This document shows positions 9,120-18,200 of a DNA stretch of 64,000 nt, one piece after another. Source of the stretch: Sediminibacterium sp. KACHI17 (GTDB lineage Bacteria > Bacteroidota > Bacteroidia > Chitinophagales > Chitinophagaceae); contig NZ_AP029612.1 of NCBI RefSeq assembly GCF_040362915.1, positions 558,001 through 622,000 on the forward strand, written 5' to 3'. A program made the translations under genes and the position numbers. The notes below the pieces were generated by a model. That model was not told where the DNA came from. It did no database searches and saw nothing but the letters and a program-made list of their open reading frames with translations. Within the stretch, counting starts at the first letter, position 1; every line of letters begins with the position of its first letter.

Positions 9120-9320
9120 ATGCCAAAGGTAAAAACAAACTCCAGCGCGAAGAAGCGCTTTAAGGTGACTGGCAGTGGAGAGATCACCTTCCAGAAAGCT
9201 TTCAAAAGGCACATTTTAACCAAAAAATCAAAAAAGCGTAAAAGAGCATTGAACAAGAAAGGTGTTGTTGGAGCTCCTAACAAAGATTTCGTTCTGCGCT
9301 TATTGCGTTTGAAAGGTTAA
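9120..9320 (+). CDS. rpmI: Ribosomal protein bL35
   Basis: Small basic protein of the large ribosomal subunit, 66 residues, the normal length. The sequence has the family pattern [20 protein letters not shown] and [13 protein letters not shown]. The ATG at 9120 is chosen because it gives the conserved MPK start; the frame is open upstream but not conserved in style. rplT follows after 90 bp, as in most bacteria. Confidence 0.97.
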   Translation: MPKVKTNSSAKKRFKVTGSGEITFQKAFKRHILTKKSKKRKRALNKKGVVGAPNKDFVLRLLRLKG

Positions 9321-9410
9321 TCAAAGCCAATCATCCCCGGAAGGGAATCAAACCATTAAAAAACAAATCCTGATATCGGTTTACCGAAGAAGGAGTTAAA
9401 AAAAGTTATT

Positions 9411-9755
9411 ATGCCACGTTCAGTAAATGCAGTAGCATCAAGAGCCCGCAGGAAGCGTATCCTCAAGCAGGCTAAAGGATTCTACGGTAAACGTAAAAAT
9501 GTATACACCGTAGCCAAAAATATTGTTGAAAAAGGTATGACCTACAGCTATGTTGGTCGTAAGTTGAAGAAGCGCGAATACCGTCAGCTTTGGATCGCCC
9601 GTATCAACGCAGCAGTAAGAGAAGAAGGATTGACCTACAGCCAGTTTATCAATAAGCTTGCAGTAAAAGGTATCGATCTGAACCGTAAAGTGCTGGCGGA
9701 TCTGGCTATGAATGAGCCAGCTAGTTTCAAGGCACTGGTAAATTCTGTAAAGTAA
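9411..9755 (+). CDS. rplT: Ribosomal protein bL20
   Basis: Large-subunit assembly protein of 114 residues, the usual length. It begins [18 protein letters not shown] and contains [15 protein letters not shown] and [20 protein letters not shown], which are typical of L20. The basic N-terminal helix binds 23S rRNA early in assembly. It is the last gene of the thrS-infC-rpmI-rplT cluster and is followed by a strong terminator. Confidence 0.97.
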   Translation: MPRSVNAVASRARRKRILKQAKGFYGKRKNVYTVAKNIVEKGMTYSYVGRKLKKREYRQLWIARINAAVREEGLTYSQFINKLAVKGIDLNRKVLADLAMNEPASFKALVNSVK

Positions 9756-9778
9756 TCAGTAACCCTGATCAAAAATAT

Positions 9779-9811
9779 AACCGGGAAGTAACCCTACTTC
9801 CCGGTTTTTTT
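9779..9811 (+). terminator. Intrinsic terminator after rplT
   Basis: A stem of AACCGGGAAGTA with TACTTCCCGGTT around a 4-base loop (ACCC) is followed by a run of T. It ends the infC-rplT transcription unit. Confidence 0.9.
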
Positions 9812-9812
9812 A

Positions 9813-9842
9813 TTTGCAGAACTGTACAAAGAACTATTTTTG
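9813..9842 (+). promoter_or_regulatory. Promoter upstream of the decarboxylase gene
   Basis: A TTG at 9814-9816 and TATTTTTG at 9835-9842 (perfect TAnnTTTG) are 18 bp apart. They lie just past the rplT terminator and about 55 bases before the ATG at 9897, so the decarboxylase has its own promoter. Confidence 0.6.
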
Positions 9843-9896
9843 TTGTTTCAATAAGGTACCATTCTTGTTCACACTAAACAACCACTAACCCGGCTA

Positions 9897-11327
9897 ATGA
9901 ACAATACCTACACCTCGCTGGTGAACCAGACCTTCCATTTTCCACAAGAAGGATTCGATGTTAATGACGATGGCTATTTGCAGTTCAATGAACTGGATCT
10001 TAAAAAAATCATCGAGAAGTACGGAACTCCGTTGAAACTGACCTATCTCCCTAAGATCGGGATGCAGATCAACAAAGCTAAAAAGATGTTTGCCGATGCT
10101 TTTAAAAAGCATAAGTATGAAGGCGAATATTTTTATTGCTACTGTACCAAGAGTTCTCATTTTTCTTTTGTGGTAGAAGAAGCACTGAAACATAATATTC
10201 ACCTCGAAACATCTTATGCGTATGATATTGAGATCATCAATCGCTTGTATCAACGCAGAAAGATCAATAAAGAGACTTATATCATCTGTAACGGATACAA
10301 ACAGAAATCTTATACTTCACGTATTGCAAAGCTGATCAACAGCGGCTTTAAAAATGTTATTCCGATTTTAGATAATAAAGAAGAATTACAAGCCTATAAG
10401 CGCAGTGTAAAACAACCATTCCGTTTAGGGATTCGTGTTGCAGCCGAGGAAGAACCTAACTTTCCTTTCTATACCTCTCGATTAGGCATCCGTGCAAAAG
10501 ATATCTTGGAATTTTATGTGGATGAGATCGAAGGATATGAAGATAAATTTCAGTTGAAGATGTTGCATATCTTCCTGAATAAAGGGATCAAAGATGATAT
10601 CTATTACTGGTCGGAGTTAAATAAAATCATCAATCTGTATTGTCAGTTGAAGAAGATCTGTCCAGAACTGGATTCGATCAATATCGGTGGTGGATTTCCG
10701 ATCAAGCACTCACTTGGATTTGAATACGATTATCAGTTCATGATCAATGAGATCGTAAGCAATATCAAAAAAGCCTGCAAGAAAGCAAAAGTACCTATGC
10801 CGAATATCTATACAGAGTTTGGCAGTTATACTGTAGGAGAGAGCATGGCACATATTTACAGCGTGATCGGACAAAAAGTACAGAACGATCGCGAGTGCTG
10901 GTATATGATCGATTCATCTTTCATTACGACCTTACCGGATACTTGGGGCATTGGAGAAAAATTCCTCATGCTGCCCATTAATAAATGGGATAATGAATAC
11001 CAGCGAGTCGTTTTAGGTGGTATCACTTGTGATAGCCATGATTATTACGATTCGGAAGAACATATCAATGAAGTGTTCCTGCCTAAGCTCACCAATTCCG
11101 ACGCGAAAGATGTTGAAGGAAATAAAGAGCCTTTGTATGTTGGCTTTTTCCATACCGGTGCTTATCAGGATCAGATCAGTGGTTATGGAGGGATCAAACA
11201 TTGTCTTATTCCATCTCCCAAACATGTGATCGTTGAGTATGATAAAAATGGAAAACTGGAAGATTGGGTATACGCAAAAGAACAAACGGCACAAAGTATG
11301 TTGAAAATACTTGGTTACTTAAGATAA
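9897..11327 (+). CDS. speA: PLP-dependent decarboxylase, probably biosynthetic arginine decarboxylase of the Bacteroidota type
   Basis: A 476-residue fold-III (alanine-racemase-like) decarboxylase that would convert arginine to agmatine in polyamine synthesis. Seen in the sequence: a barrel-start region with YCYCTKSSHFSFV, where the lysine is the likely PLP Schiff-base residue; a glycine-rich phosphate-binding segment (SINIGGGFP); and C-terminal ITCDSHDYYDS and GFFHTGAYQDQISG, matching the Cys-Asp-Ser catalytic motif of the family. It is shorter than E. coli SpeA (about 650 residues) but resembles the shorter form common in Bacteroidota. Diaminopimelate or other amino-acid decarboxylase activity cannot be excluded. 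Confidence 0.7.
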   Translation: MNNTYTSLVNQTFHFPQEGFDVNDDGYLQFNELDLKKIIEKYGTPLKLTYLPKIGMQINKAKKMFADAFKKHKYEGEYFYCYCTKSSHFSFVVEEALKHNIHLETSYAYDIEIINRLYQRRKINKETYIICNGYKQKSYTSRIAKLINSGFKNVIPILDNKEELQAYKRSVKQPFRLGIRVAAEEEPNFPFYTSRLGIRAKDILEFYVDEIEGYEDKFQLKMLHIFLNKGIKDDIYYWSELNKIINLYCQLKKICPELDSINIGGGFPIKHSLGFEYDYQFMINEIVSNIKKACKKAKVPMPNIYTEFGSYTVGESMAHIYSVIGQKVQNDRECWYMIDSSFITTLPDTWGIGEKFLMLPINKWDNEYQRVVLGGITCDSHDYYDSEEHINEVFLPKLTNSDAKDVEGNKEPLYVGFFHTGAYQDQISGYGGIKHCLIPSPKHVIVEYDKNGKLEDWVYAKEQTAQSMLKILGYLR

Positions 11328-11344
11328 GTTACCAATCGATTTCT

Positions 11345-11388
11345 AAAAGTCAGATCCGACAAGCTTGTTTGATCTGACTTTTTTTTAT
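11345..11388 (+). terminator. Intrinsic terminator after the decarboxylase
   Basis: Arms AAAGTCAGATC (11346-11356) and GATCTGACTTT (11371-11381) form a stem that is followed by a run of T. Confidence 0.85.
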
Positions 11389-11441
11389 AAGCGGATATGT
11401 ACAAACAATAATTACTGCTATTTTTAATGAAAGTAATCATT

Positions 11442-11897
11442 ATGAAAAAATACCTGTTTCTCATCGTATTGATCACTGCAACAACGCTTGTGAAAGCACA
11501 GTCTGCAGAAGATTCTGTTAAAGCTGTGATCAATCAATTATTTACTTCCATGCGAAATGCCGATTCAGCGGGTGTTGTGAATTGCTTTTCTGAAAAAAAT
11601 ATTTTGCAAACCATCGTTCGTGATAAAGACGGAAACATGGCTGTGAAAACCGAGTTAGTATCCAATTTCGGAAGAAGTATTGCAGGATTACAGAAGAATG
11701 CAGCTGATGAGCGCATTCAATTCGAAACTGTCAAAATAGATGGAGCACTCGCATCTGTATGGACTCCCTACAAATTTTACTTCAACGGAAACTTTAGTCA
11801 CTGTGGAGTGAACTCTTTCCAATTACTCCGTGAAAAAAATGGTTGGAAGATTCATTACCTGATCGATACCAGAAGGAAGGAGCCTTGTGAGAAGTAG
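11442..11897 (+). CDS. Secreted NTF2-like (SnoaL/DUF4440-type) protein
   Basis: A 151-residue protein with a signal peptide ending at VKAQ. The start at 11442 is chosen over an in-frame ATG at 11427 because it directly precedes KKYLFLIVLITATTL. The mature part has the cone-shaped NTF2-like pattern: an N-terminal helix (DSVKAVINQLFTSMRNADSAGVVNCF), central beta strands with ASVWTPYKFYFNGNFSHCGVNSF, and a closing strand GWKIHYLIDTRRK. This fold serves many enzymes and binding proteins. No catalytic set is clear, so the function is open. It is probably periplasmic. Confidence 0.75.
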   Translation: MKKYLFLIVLITATTLVKAQSAEDSVKAVINQLFTSMRNADSAGVVNCFSEKNILQTIVRDKDGNMAVKTELVSNFGRSIAGLQKNAADERIQFETVKIDGALASVWTPYKFYFNGNFSHCGVNSFQLLREKNGWKIHYLIDTRRKEPCEK

Positions 11898-11900
11898 TTT

Positions 11901-11968
11901 TTGAGTTGACAGTTGATAGTTGATAGTTGATAGGAGGAAAAAAGACTGTCAATTATCAACTGTCAACT
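11901..11968. repeat. Intergenic inverted repeat with GTTGACAGTTGATAG words
   Basis: The left arm (11904-11931) reads TTGACAGTTGATAGTTGATA. The right arm (11946-11968) reads CTGTCAATTATCAACTGTCA and is its complement. The right arm contains the stop codon and the last residues (LTVDN) of the Nudix gene on the minus strand. Confidence 0.8.
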
Positions 11969-12368
11969 TCCCCACCACCTCCACAATCGTATCATAACTA
12001 TCCGCTAATTTATCCGAAAGGGTTGCTGAAGAAACCCATTCAATCACTTCAATATCTTCTGATGTTTGCGGGATCAGTGTTTGATCAACTGTGGCTTGCA
12101 TTTGGTACCAGTATGTTTCTTTGATGACTTCTTCTTTGATCCATGGATCAAAATAAGTGTGGTGGGTCACCGTTAGCAATGGGCCCAATGTTACGTCGCT
12201 TAATCCGGTCTCTTCCATCACTTCCCGAACAGCACAAGTTTCTATTGTTTCGCCCTCGTCGAGTTTTCCTTTAGGAAGATCCCATTTACCTCTTCTAAAG
12301 ATCATGAGTATTTCCTGCTTCTCATTCAAAACCAATCCGCCTGCAGCCTTTATTATTTTTAGTCCCAT
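11949..12368 (-). CDS. Nudix hydrolase
   Basis: A 139-residue Nudix protein. The Nudix box is complete: GKLDEGETIETCAVREVMEE followed by TGL, with the metal-binding glutamates of REVMEE. The N-terminal strands (LKIIKAAGGLVLNEKQEILMIF) and a C-terminal acidic helix complete the fold. Substrates in this family are nucleoside diphosphates linked to another group; the DLPKGKL start resembles diadenosine polyphosphate or housecleaning hydrolases, but the substrate cannot be assigned. Its C-terminal tail (LTVDN) is encoded by an intergenic repeat arm. The gene is divergent from pyrE with a 69-bp shared promoter region. Confidence 0.92.
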   Translation of the reverse strand: MGLKIIKAAGGLVLNEKQEILMIFRRGKWDLPKGKLDEGETIETCAVREVMEETGLSDVTLGPLLTVTHHTYFDPWIKEEVIKETYWYQMQATVDQTLIPQTSEDIEVIEWVSSATLSDKLADSYDTIVEVVGKLTVDN

Positions 12369-12437
12369 GGGTCAAATCTGGTCATTATTTTCAAATTTTC
12401 AAATTTTACAATTGACTAATTGCTCTACATTCGCAGC

Positions 12438-13070
12438 ATGACTAATGAAAAAGCTGTAGCGGAAAAGCTACTTCAGGTAGCCGCTGTAAAACTCAGTCCA
12501 GATCAACCCTTTACCTGGGCAAGTGGATGGAAGAGCCCGATATACTGTGATAATCGTAAAGTATTGTCATTTCCTTATGTTCGGGATTTTATTAAGAGTG
12601 AATTATGCAATGTCATCTTTGAAGGATTCCCGGAAGCAGAAATGCTGGCGGGAGTGGCTACAGCGGGTATTGCATGGGGTGCAATGGCTGCTGATCAGTT
12701 GAAATTGCCGTATGTATATGTTCGTCCAAAACCCAAAGAGCATGGAATGGGGAATCAGATTGAAGGGTTTTATTCGGCTGGACAAAAAGTATTGGTCATC
12801 GAAGATTTGATTTCTACCGGTAAAAGCAGTTTACAGGTTGTAGATGTATTGCGTGCAGCAGGTGTTGAAGTAGTAGGGATGGTCTCCATTTTTACTTATG
12901 GATTTTCGCATGCCGATGAGGCTTTTGCTAAAGCAGGTGTCACCTACAAATCATTGACCAACTATAGCAGTTTGATCAGTCTGGCAGTTGAAAAAGGACA
13001 GGTATCTGCAGAAACGGAACAGTTATTGCTGGAGTGGAGAAAAGACCCCGCTAATTGGAAGGGTCTCTAA
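12438..13070 (+). CDS. pyrE: Orotate phosphoribosyltransferase
   Basis: Catalyses orotate plus PRPP to OMP in pyrimidine synthesis. It has 210 residues, the usual length. Motifs seen: FTWASGWKSPIYCDNR near the N-terminus, the flexible-loop segment YVRPKPKEHGMGNQIEG, and the PRPP-binding loop VLVIEDLISTGKSSLQVV. The ATG at 12438 gives MTNEKAVAEKLLQ; a longer in-frame start at 12420 is a weaker choice. No other pyr gene is nearby. A repeat begins directly at its stop codon. Confidence 0.95.
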   Translation: MTNEKAVAEKLLQVAAVKLSPDQPFTWASGWKSPIYCDNRKVLSFPYVRDFIKSELCNVIFEGFPEAEMLAGVATAGIAWGAMAADQLKLPYVYVRPKPKEHGMGNQIEGFYSAGQKVLVIEDLISTGKSSLQVVDVLRAAGVEVVGMVSIFTYGFSHADEAFAKAGVTYKSLTNYSSLISLAVEKGQVSAETEQLLLEWRKDPANWKGL

Positions 13071-13071
13071 T

Positions 13072-13165
13072 TTCTGTGTAACTCAGTGCCCTCTGTGGCA
13101 ACATTTATTGTTAATTAGGTGTCTAATAAAAGAATTGCCACTAAAGACACAGAATAGCACTGAAT
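13072..13165. repeat. Intergenic inverted repeat after pyrE
   Basis: The left arm (13072-13102) holds TTCTGTGTAACTCAGTGCCC and then TCTGTGGCAAC. The right arm (13133-13165) holds ATTGCCACTAAAGACACAGA and then ATAGCACTGAAT, which is an imperfect complement. It begins at the pyrE stop codon. Confidence 0.7.
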
Positions 13166-13186
13166 GAATCACTTAAATTGTAAGCT

Positions 13187-13591
13187 ATGAAAAAGATGTT
13201 ACTGTTGATGACTCTTTGTATTGCTTTGGGCAAGCTGACAAATGCTCAACAAGCTAAACCGGAATGGGTGACCATCAAATCCAATAATCTCAAATGCTGG
13301 GAGTGCAAAGAAGTATTGGATAAATTTTTGCTGGAAGAAAAAGGGATCATCGAAGGCGGATTGGTTCAATGGAAGATCAATTTGTTGCAAGGAGAGATCA
13401 GGATACAATACCTACCCAATTATACCAACCCGGATGCACTTAAAGTGACGCTCAATAATGCCGGTTTTGATGCAGATGATACCAAGGCCACTGAAGACGC
13501 TTATAAACGCTTACCTCCGGCCTGCAAAAGGGCAACGGATGGAGGTGGACCACAGCCAAGAAAGCCTTGTCACGTCAAACCCTTTAATTAA
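13187..13591 (+). CDS. Secreted HMA-like protein, possible metal-binding
   Basis: A 134-residue protein with a signal peptide (to about LTNAQ). The mature part resembles a heavy-metal-associated ferredoxin-like fold: VTIKSNNLKCWECKEVLDKFL places a CWEC (CxxC) motif at the first loop-helix junction, followed by IRIQYLPNYTNPDALKVTLNNAGFDADD, which matches the second strand-helix of HMA domains. The C-terminal tail has two more cysteines (PPACKRA, RKPCHVK). It may bind copper or another soft metal in the periplasm. No transporter or regulator is nearby to confirm this. Confidence 0.7.
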   Translation: MKKMLLLMTLCIALGKLTNAQQAKPEWVTIKSNNLKCWECKEVLDKFLLEEKGIIEGGLVQWKINLLQGEIRIQYLPNYTNPDALKVTLNNAGFDADDTKATEDAYKRLPPACKRATDGGGPQPRKPCHVKPFN

Positions 13592-13593
13592 GA

Positions 13594-13722
13594 TTCGAAA
13601 TACAAGAGGGCAAGATATAAGGGAGTTTCAAGACACAAAGAGCAGGGAACAAGCAATCTACAGACAGCTGATTGATACCTTGTACCTTGATTGAATCCTA
13701 TATTCTTGTCTCTTGAAACTTA
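13594..13722. repeat. Intergenic inverted repeat with GAGTTTCAAGACAC words
   Basis: AGTTTCAAGACACAAAGAGC (from about 13624) is complemented by TATTCTTGTCTCTTGAAACT at about 13701-13720. Several CAAG and CTTG words around them extend the pairing. It fills the spacer between two converging genes. Confidence 0.65.
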
Positions 13723-14163
13723 CAATTCCAATTTGTGCCTGGCTTCGTAATCGAAAGGAATGGTTTTGAAGAAGCCGGCTTTACCCACTTTTGTCGTGCC
13801 TTTCACATGTAATAGTACTTCTTTATTGAAAAGTACTGTCAATGCATTTTTGAAAATACCACGCATATCCACCTGAATACGGGAGGGAAGTACAAATTCG
13901 GCTTTACGTTGGATATGCATTAAGGTATCTAATTGGTATTTGCCGAGATAGTGATTGTCGATATAAATATCCGCATCTACCTTTCTCAGATCAACCCCGA
14001 AGGCATTCGGGTTGTAGTAAACCAGGTCCATACTTAGGGTGGACTTTTCGAACCCTAGCTTTTCAATCTTTACATTTTTCACATTCCGGTAATCAAAAGC
14101 CTGCGGTTTTTGACAAGCGAATAATCCGACCGATACAATCCAAAGTAATAGAAGATACTTCAC
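13720..14163 (-). CDS. LEA14-like (WHy-domain) lipoprotein
   Basis: About 147 residues. A GTG at 14161-14163 is preferred as start because it gives a clean lipoprotein signal (KYLLLLWIVSVGLFAC); a TTG at 14220 would add an unlikely leader. The mature part matches the LEA type 2 / WHy pattern: VKIEKLGFEKSTLSMDLVYYNPNAFG, then KVDADIYIDNHYLGKY and later strands. The conserved NPNAFG motif is clear. Such proteins are small beta-sandwiches, often membrane-attached, with no known enzyme activity. It stands alone, with AT-rich DNA upstream. Confidence 0.75.
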   Translation of the reverse strand: MKYLLLLWIVSVGLFACQKPQAFDYRNVKNVKIEKLGFEKSTLSMDLVYYNPNAFGVDLRKVDADIYIDNHYLGKYQLDTLMHIQRKAEFVLPSRIQVDMRGIFKNALTVLFNKEVLLHVKGTTKVGKAGFFKTIPFDYEARHKLEL

Positions 14164-14220
14164 AATTTCAATTTGGTGCAAATTAGCGGATTGTACGATT
14201 GCCGTTTTGCCATTTATCAA

Positions 14221-14544
14221 TCAATCCAATCAAGTCAATTTTCACTGTGAGGAGAATGTGAATGGATGGAATCAATACTGAGTTATCTTTATTCAATCAA
14301 AAGTCATTGAAGTGTTTCGAAAGGAGCGGAGGTGACTTTTTTTATGAATTATTCTCCTAAATAATTTAGCTTTTTGATACTTTTATTAATTTTACTATGA
14401 AGCTATTTTATTTAGTATTACCAATTTAATTTAAAATATTGATTATCATTATTTTAGAATAATTTAATGAAATAATATATGCATCTTTTATTTGCTTAAT
14501 AGTCAATGTTTTTGAACGAAAGGCGGTTTTGTTAGTTTTTAATT
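14221..14544. other. AT-rich intergenic region without recognised genes
   Basis: About 320 bp, very rich in A and T (especially 14340-14520). It probably holds divergent promoters for the LEA-like and WbqC-like genes. No RNA gene, repeat arm or palindrome was found. Confidence 0.6.
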
Positions 14545-15177
14545 ATGAATGATAATTTAATAATTGAATATCAATATTTTGGAAGCATTAATTACACTAA
14601 TGCTTTGTTTCAATTTTCAAATATTGAATTTGAAGTATATGAGAGCTTTCAAAAAATGAGTTTTCGCAATAGAATGGTAGTAGCGGGGAGTAATGGATTG
14701 GTTCACTTGTCTGTTCCTCTGGAAAAAGGGCGTGATCAAAAGCAGCCGATCAGCGATGTTAAAATCAGTTATTCGTTGCCCTGGCAACAGCAACATTGGC
14801 GCACGATCGAATCTTGTTACAACCGATCTCCTTTTTATGAATTCTATCGGGATGGACTGGAAAACATCTTTACCAGCAAACCAGTATATCTGATCGATCT
14901 CAACCGGGATATCCGAAACTGGCTTTGGAAGGTGTTGAAGATACCGTCGAGCTATGCTGAAACCTCGTCTTACCAGACTCCGCCGATCCAGGATCATACG
15001 GACTTCCGTAATCGATGGGTGCCCAAAAACTTTCAATTGGATGCATTTAAGATCCGGTATCGACAGGTATTTGAAGATCGAATCGGTTTTCAGCCTAATC
15101 TCAGCATTTTAGACCTTTTGTTTTGCATGGGTCCATCCGCTCATTCGCTGCTGAAAGGCAACATTTTACCCATTTAA
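14545..15177 (+). CDS. WbqC-like family protein
   Basis: A 210-residue protein of the WbqC family, found in surface polysaccharide loci; the exact reaction is unknown. The N-terminal part fits the family layout (IEYQYFGSINYTNALF, then VYESFQKMSFRNRMVVAGSNG and LSVPLEKGRDQKQPI), with WQQQHWRTIESCYNRSPFYE in the middle, a family hallmark, and NRWVPKNFQLDAFKI near the end. No polysaccharide genes are nearby. The first 100 bases of the gene continue the AT-rich bias of the upstream region. Confidence 0.8.
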   Translation: MNDNLIIEYQYFGSINYTNALFQFSNIEFEVYESFQKMSFRNRMVVAGSNGLVHLSVPLEKGRDQKQPISDVKISYSLPWQQQHWRTIESCYNRSPFYEFYRDGLENIFTSKPVYLIDLNRDIRNWLWKVLKIPSSYAETSSYQTPPIQDHTDFRNRWVPKNFQLDAFKIRYRQVFEDRIGFQPNLSILDLLFCMGPSAHSLLKGNILPI

Positions 15178-15266
15178 ATAATCTTAGGTTGGAATAGGGT
15201 TGAAACCTTAATTTTAAACCTTTGTAACCCAACGTGGTCAATGTAGTGTTTGTGTATAACACCCTG

Positions 15267-18200
15267 ATGAATAATAGAAAATTACTTTTGCTCTCACTGC
15301 TCCTATGTAGTGTCTTTTCTTTGTATGCTCAAGATTTTTCTAATAAAGGCAAGGATTTTTGGCTAGGCTACGGGTATCATGTAAGAATGGTTTCATTGAC
15401 TACCGGAGTGCCTCAATCTAATGGTGGATCACAAGACATGATACTCTATTTTACATCAAACAAAGATGCCTCTGTTACGGTTGAAGTCCCTTCAATTAAT
15501 TATACTCAGACTTATACGGTCACGAAGGGCCAAGTAACTGTTTCGAATCCAATACCAAAATCAGGAAATCAAGATACAAGAATTGCAGATACTGGGACAT
15601 ATAATCATGGTATACACATTACCAGTACTGAGGATATTGTAGCTTATGCCCATATTTATAACCAGAGCGTTTCTGGGGCTTCTTTGTTATTTCCAACAAA
15701 TACATTAGGGCAAGAATATTATGCACTTAGTTATTCTCAGTTTTCAAATGATCCTTTTTCTAATTCATTTTTTTTTGTCGTTGCTACTGAGGACAATACA
15801 TTAGTTGAAATAACACCAAGTGCGGCTAATAGAAATAATAAAGAAATAAATAAACCCTTTACTGTTAAGCTAAATAAAGGTCAGATATACAGTGTACTTG
15901 GAACTACTAATGGAGCAACAGGATCAGACTTGACAGGATCAAAGGTTAAATCAATTAGTTCTAATAGTTCTGGATCTTGTAAAAAAATTGCAGTTTTTTC
16001 AGGAACAGGTAAAATTAGTATTGGAGGAGGTAATAGTGGTAGTGCAGATAATTTGTTTGCCCAAGCATTTCCGATAGTAGCATGGGGAAAAAAATATTTA
16101 ACTGTTCCCACCAGTCCTCAACCCAATAATTTTTATAGAATTTGTGTTTCTGATCCTTCTACTATTGTAAAATTGAATGGCAACATTATTCCGAATAATC
16201 TATTAGTAAATGGATTTTACTATCAGTTTAAAAATAGTAACATATCTGGAACTGGTGCAGCCCTGCCAAATCTAATTGAATCTGATAAGCCAATTTTAGT
16301 TGCTCAATATTGTACTACTCAAGGAACGGAAGGCAACCCTAATACCACACCTGGAGGTGATCCAGAAATGATTTTATTGAGCCCTGTTGAACAAACTATT
16401 AATGACATAACGCTTTACTCGGCTGATAGATTTAATATTATTCAAAGCTATATTAACGTAGTAGTAAAAAAAGGTGGGGAAAAAAGTTTTAAACTGGATG
16501 GTAGATTAATTTCAGATTCTTTTAAAGTTCATCCTTCAGAACCAAATTATTACTATGCTACATTAAATGTTTCAGCAGGATCTCATAATCTTTATTCAGA
16601 TACAGGATTCAATGCCATTGCATATGGATTTGGAGCTGCAGAAAGTTATGGATACAATGCAGGCACAAATTTGAGAGACTTTAGTCGACAAGCCTCATTT
16701 AGTAATCCATACACGCGTATTGACTCAGCGGTTACTTGTATCAATACTCCTGTTCAGTTCTCTGTACCACTTGGCTTTCAACCAACAAGTCTTAGATGGG
16801 ATTTTACAGCCGCGCCTAATATTACACCCAGTACCGCCATTGGTATCATAAATACCCCGGCTGCAGATAGCACGTTAATTGTAGGCGGACAAAGTTTGTA
16901 CTATTATAGCACAGGCAAAACATTTCAGTTTACTTCAACAAATACCAACGCATTACGAGATACTATCAAATTATATACAACTTCTGCTACGCCAGATGGT
17001 TGTGGTAGTACTGATCAAGTATTTACCATTCCTGTTAAAGTGAATAGCAAACCCATTGCTGATTTCTCATTTACCGCTAGCGGATGTGTTTCGGATGTTG
17101 TGACTTTCAATACACCGAAAACATCCGGTGTAAGATGGCTTTGGGATCTGGGTAATGGTACCAATCTTGATCTCACCAATGAAACACATGGCGTCGTCTA
17201 TGCACAACCCGGCAATTTCAATGTAAAACTTCGAACGGTTTCAGATATTGGCTGTGTGTCTGAAGAGGTTACCAAAGTTTTATCGATCACTACAAAGCCT
17301 ATTGCGAATTTTAATTTCTCATCTGTTCGTTGTACAGATACTGATATCACATTTACGGATGCATCTACCAGTCAGGTAGGTACTATCAATAAATGGACCT
17401 GGGATCTTGGTGATGGAAATGGAAGCATTGTTGCTACAACCAATGCACCACAAACCACCAAATACACCACCACAGGAGGGAAGAATGTTAGCTTACAAGT
17501 AGAAACCGCTTCAGGTTGTAAAAGTGATGTATTTATCCCTGCCACATTACCTTTTGTACATCCTTTACCACAACCCGGTTTTATATTACCCGAAGTTTGT
17601 TTGAACGATGCCAGCGCACAGTTCACAGATACCAGTAAAATATCGGATGGCTCAGAAGCTCAGTTTACTTATGTATGGAATTTCAATGCAGGAACACCGG
17701 CAGTAAGTCCTGCTCCAAATATCAATAGCAGTACCCTGAAGAATCCGCAAGTGAAATACAATAAATCGGATAATTATACGGTCTCTCTCAGAGTAACTTC
17801 TAAAGATGGATGTGTGAATACTGTTTCGCAAAATTTTACGGTCAACGGATCCATCCCCAAAGCTGATTTTGAGGTACAAATGAATTCGGTACTCTGTGCC
17901 AAGACACCTGTTGTAATATTGAATAAATCAACCGTTGATTTTGGCTCGGTAACAAGATCTGAAATTTACTGGGACAGGGTCAATAATCCCACCGCATTTC
18001 AAACGGATGAGTCGCCGACAATGAATAAAGCATATAATAATAAATATGCTGTATCCAATACTGCGGGACAAAATTTCAATATCAGATTGGTTTCCTATTC
18101 GGGAGGGAATACTTGTGTGAGTGAATTAACGAAGACGATTACCGTACATCCGAATCCATTGGCTGCATTTACCGTATCAAGTGCTGAGATTTGTTTTGAT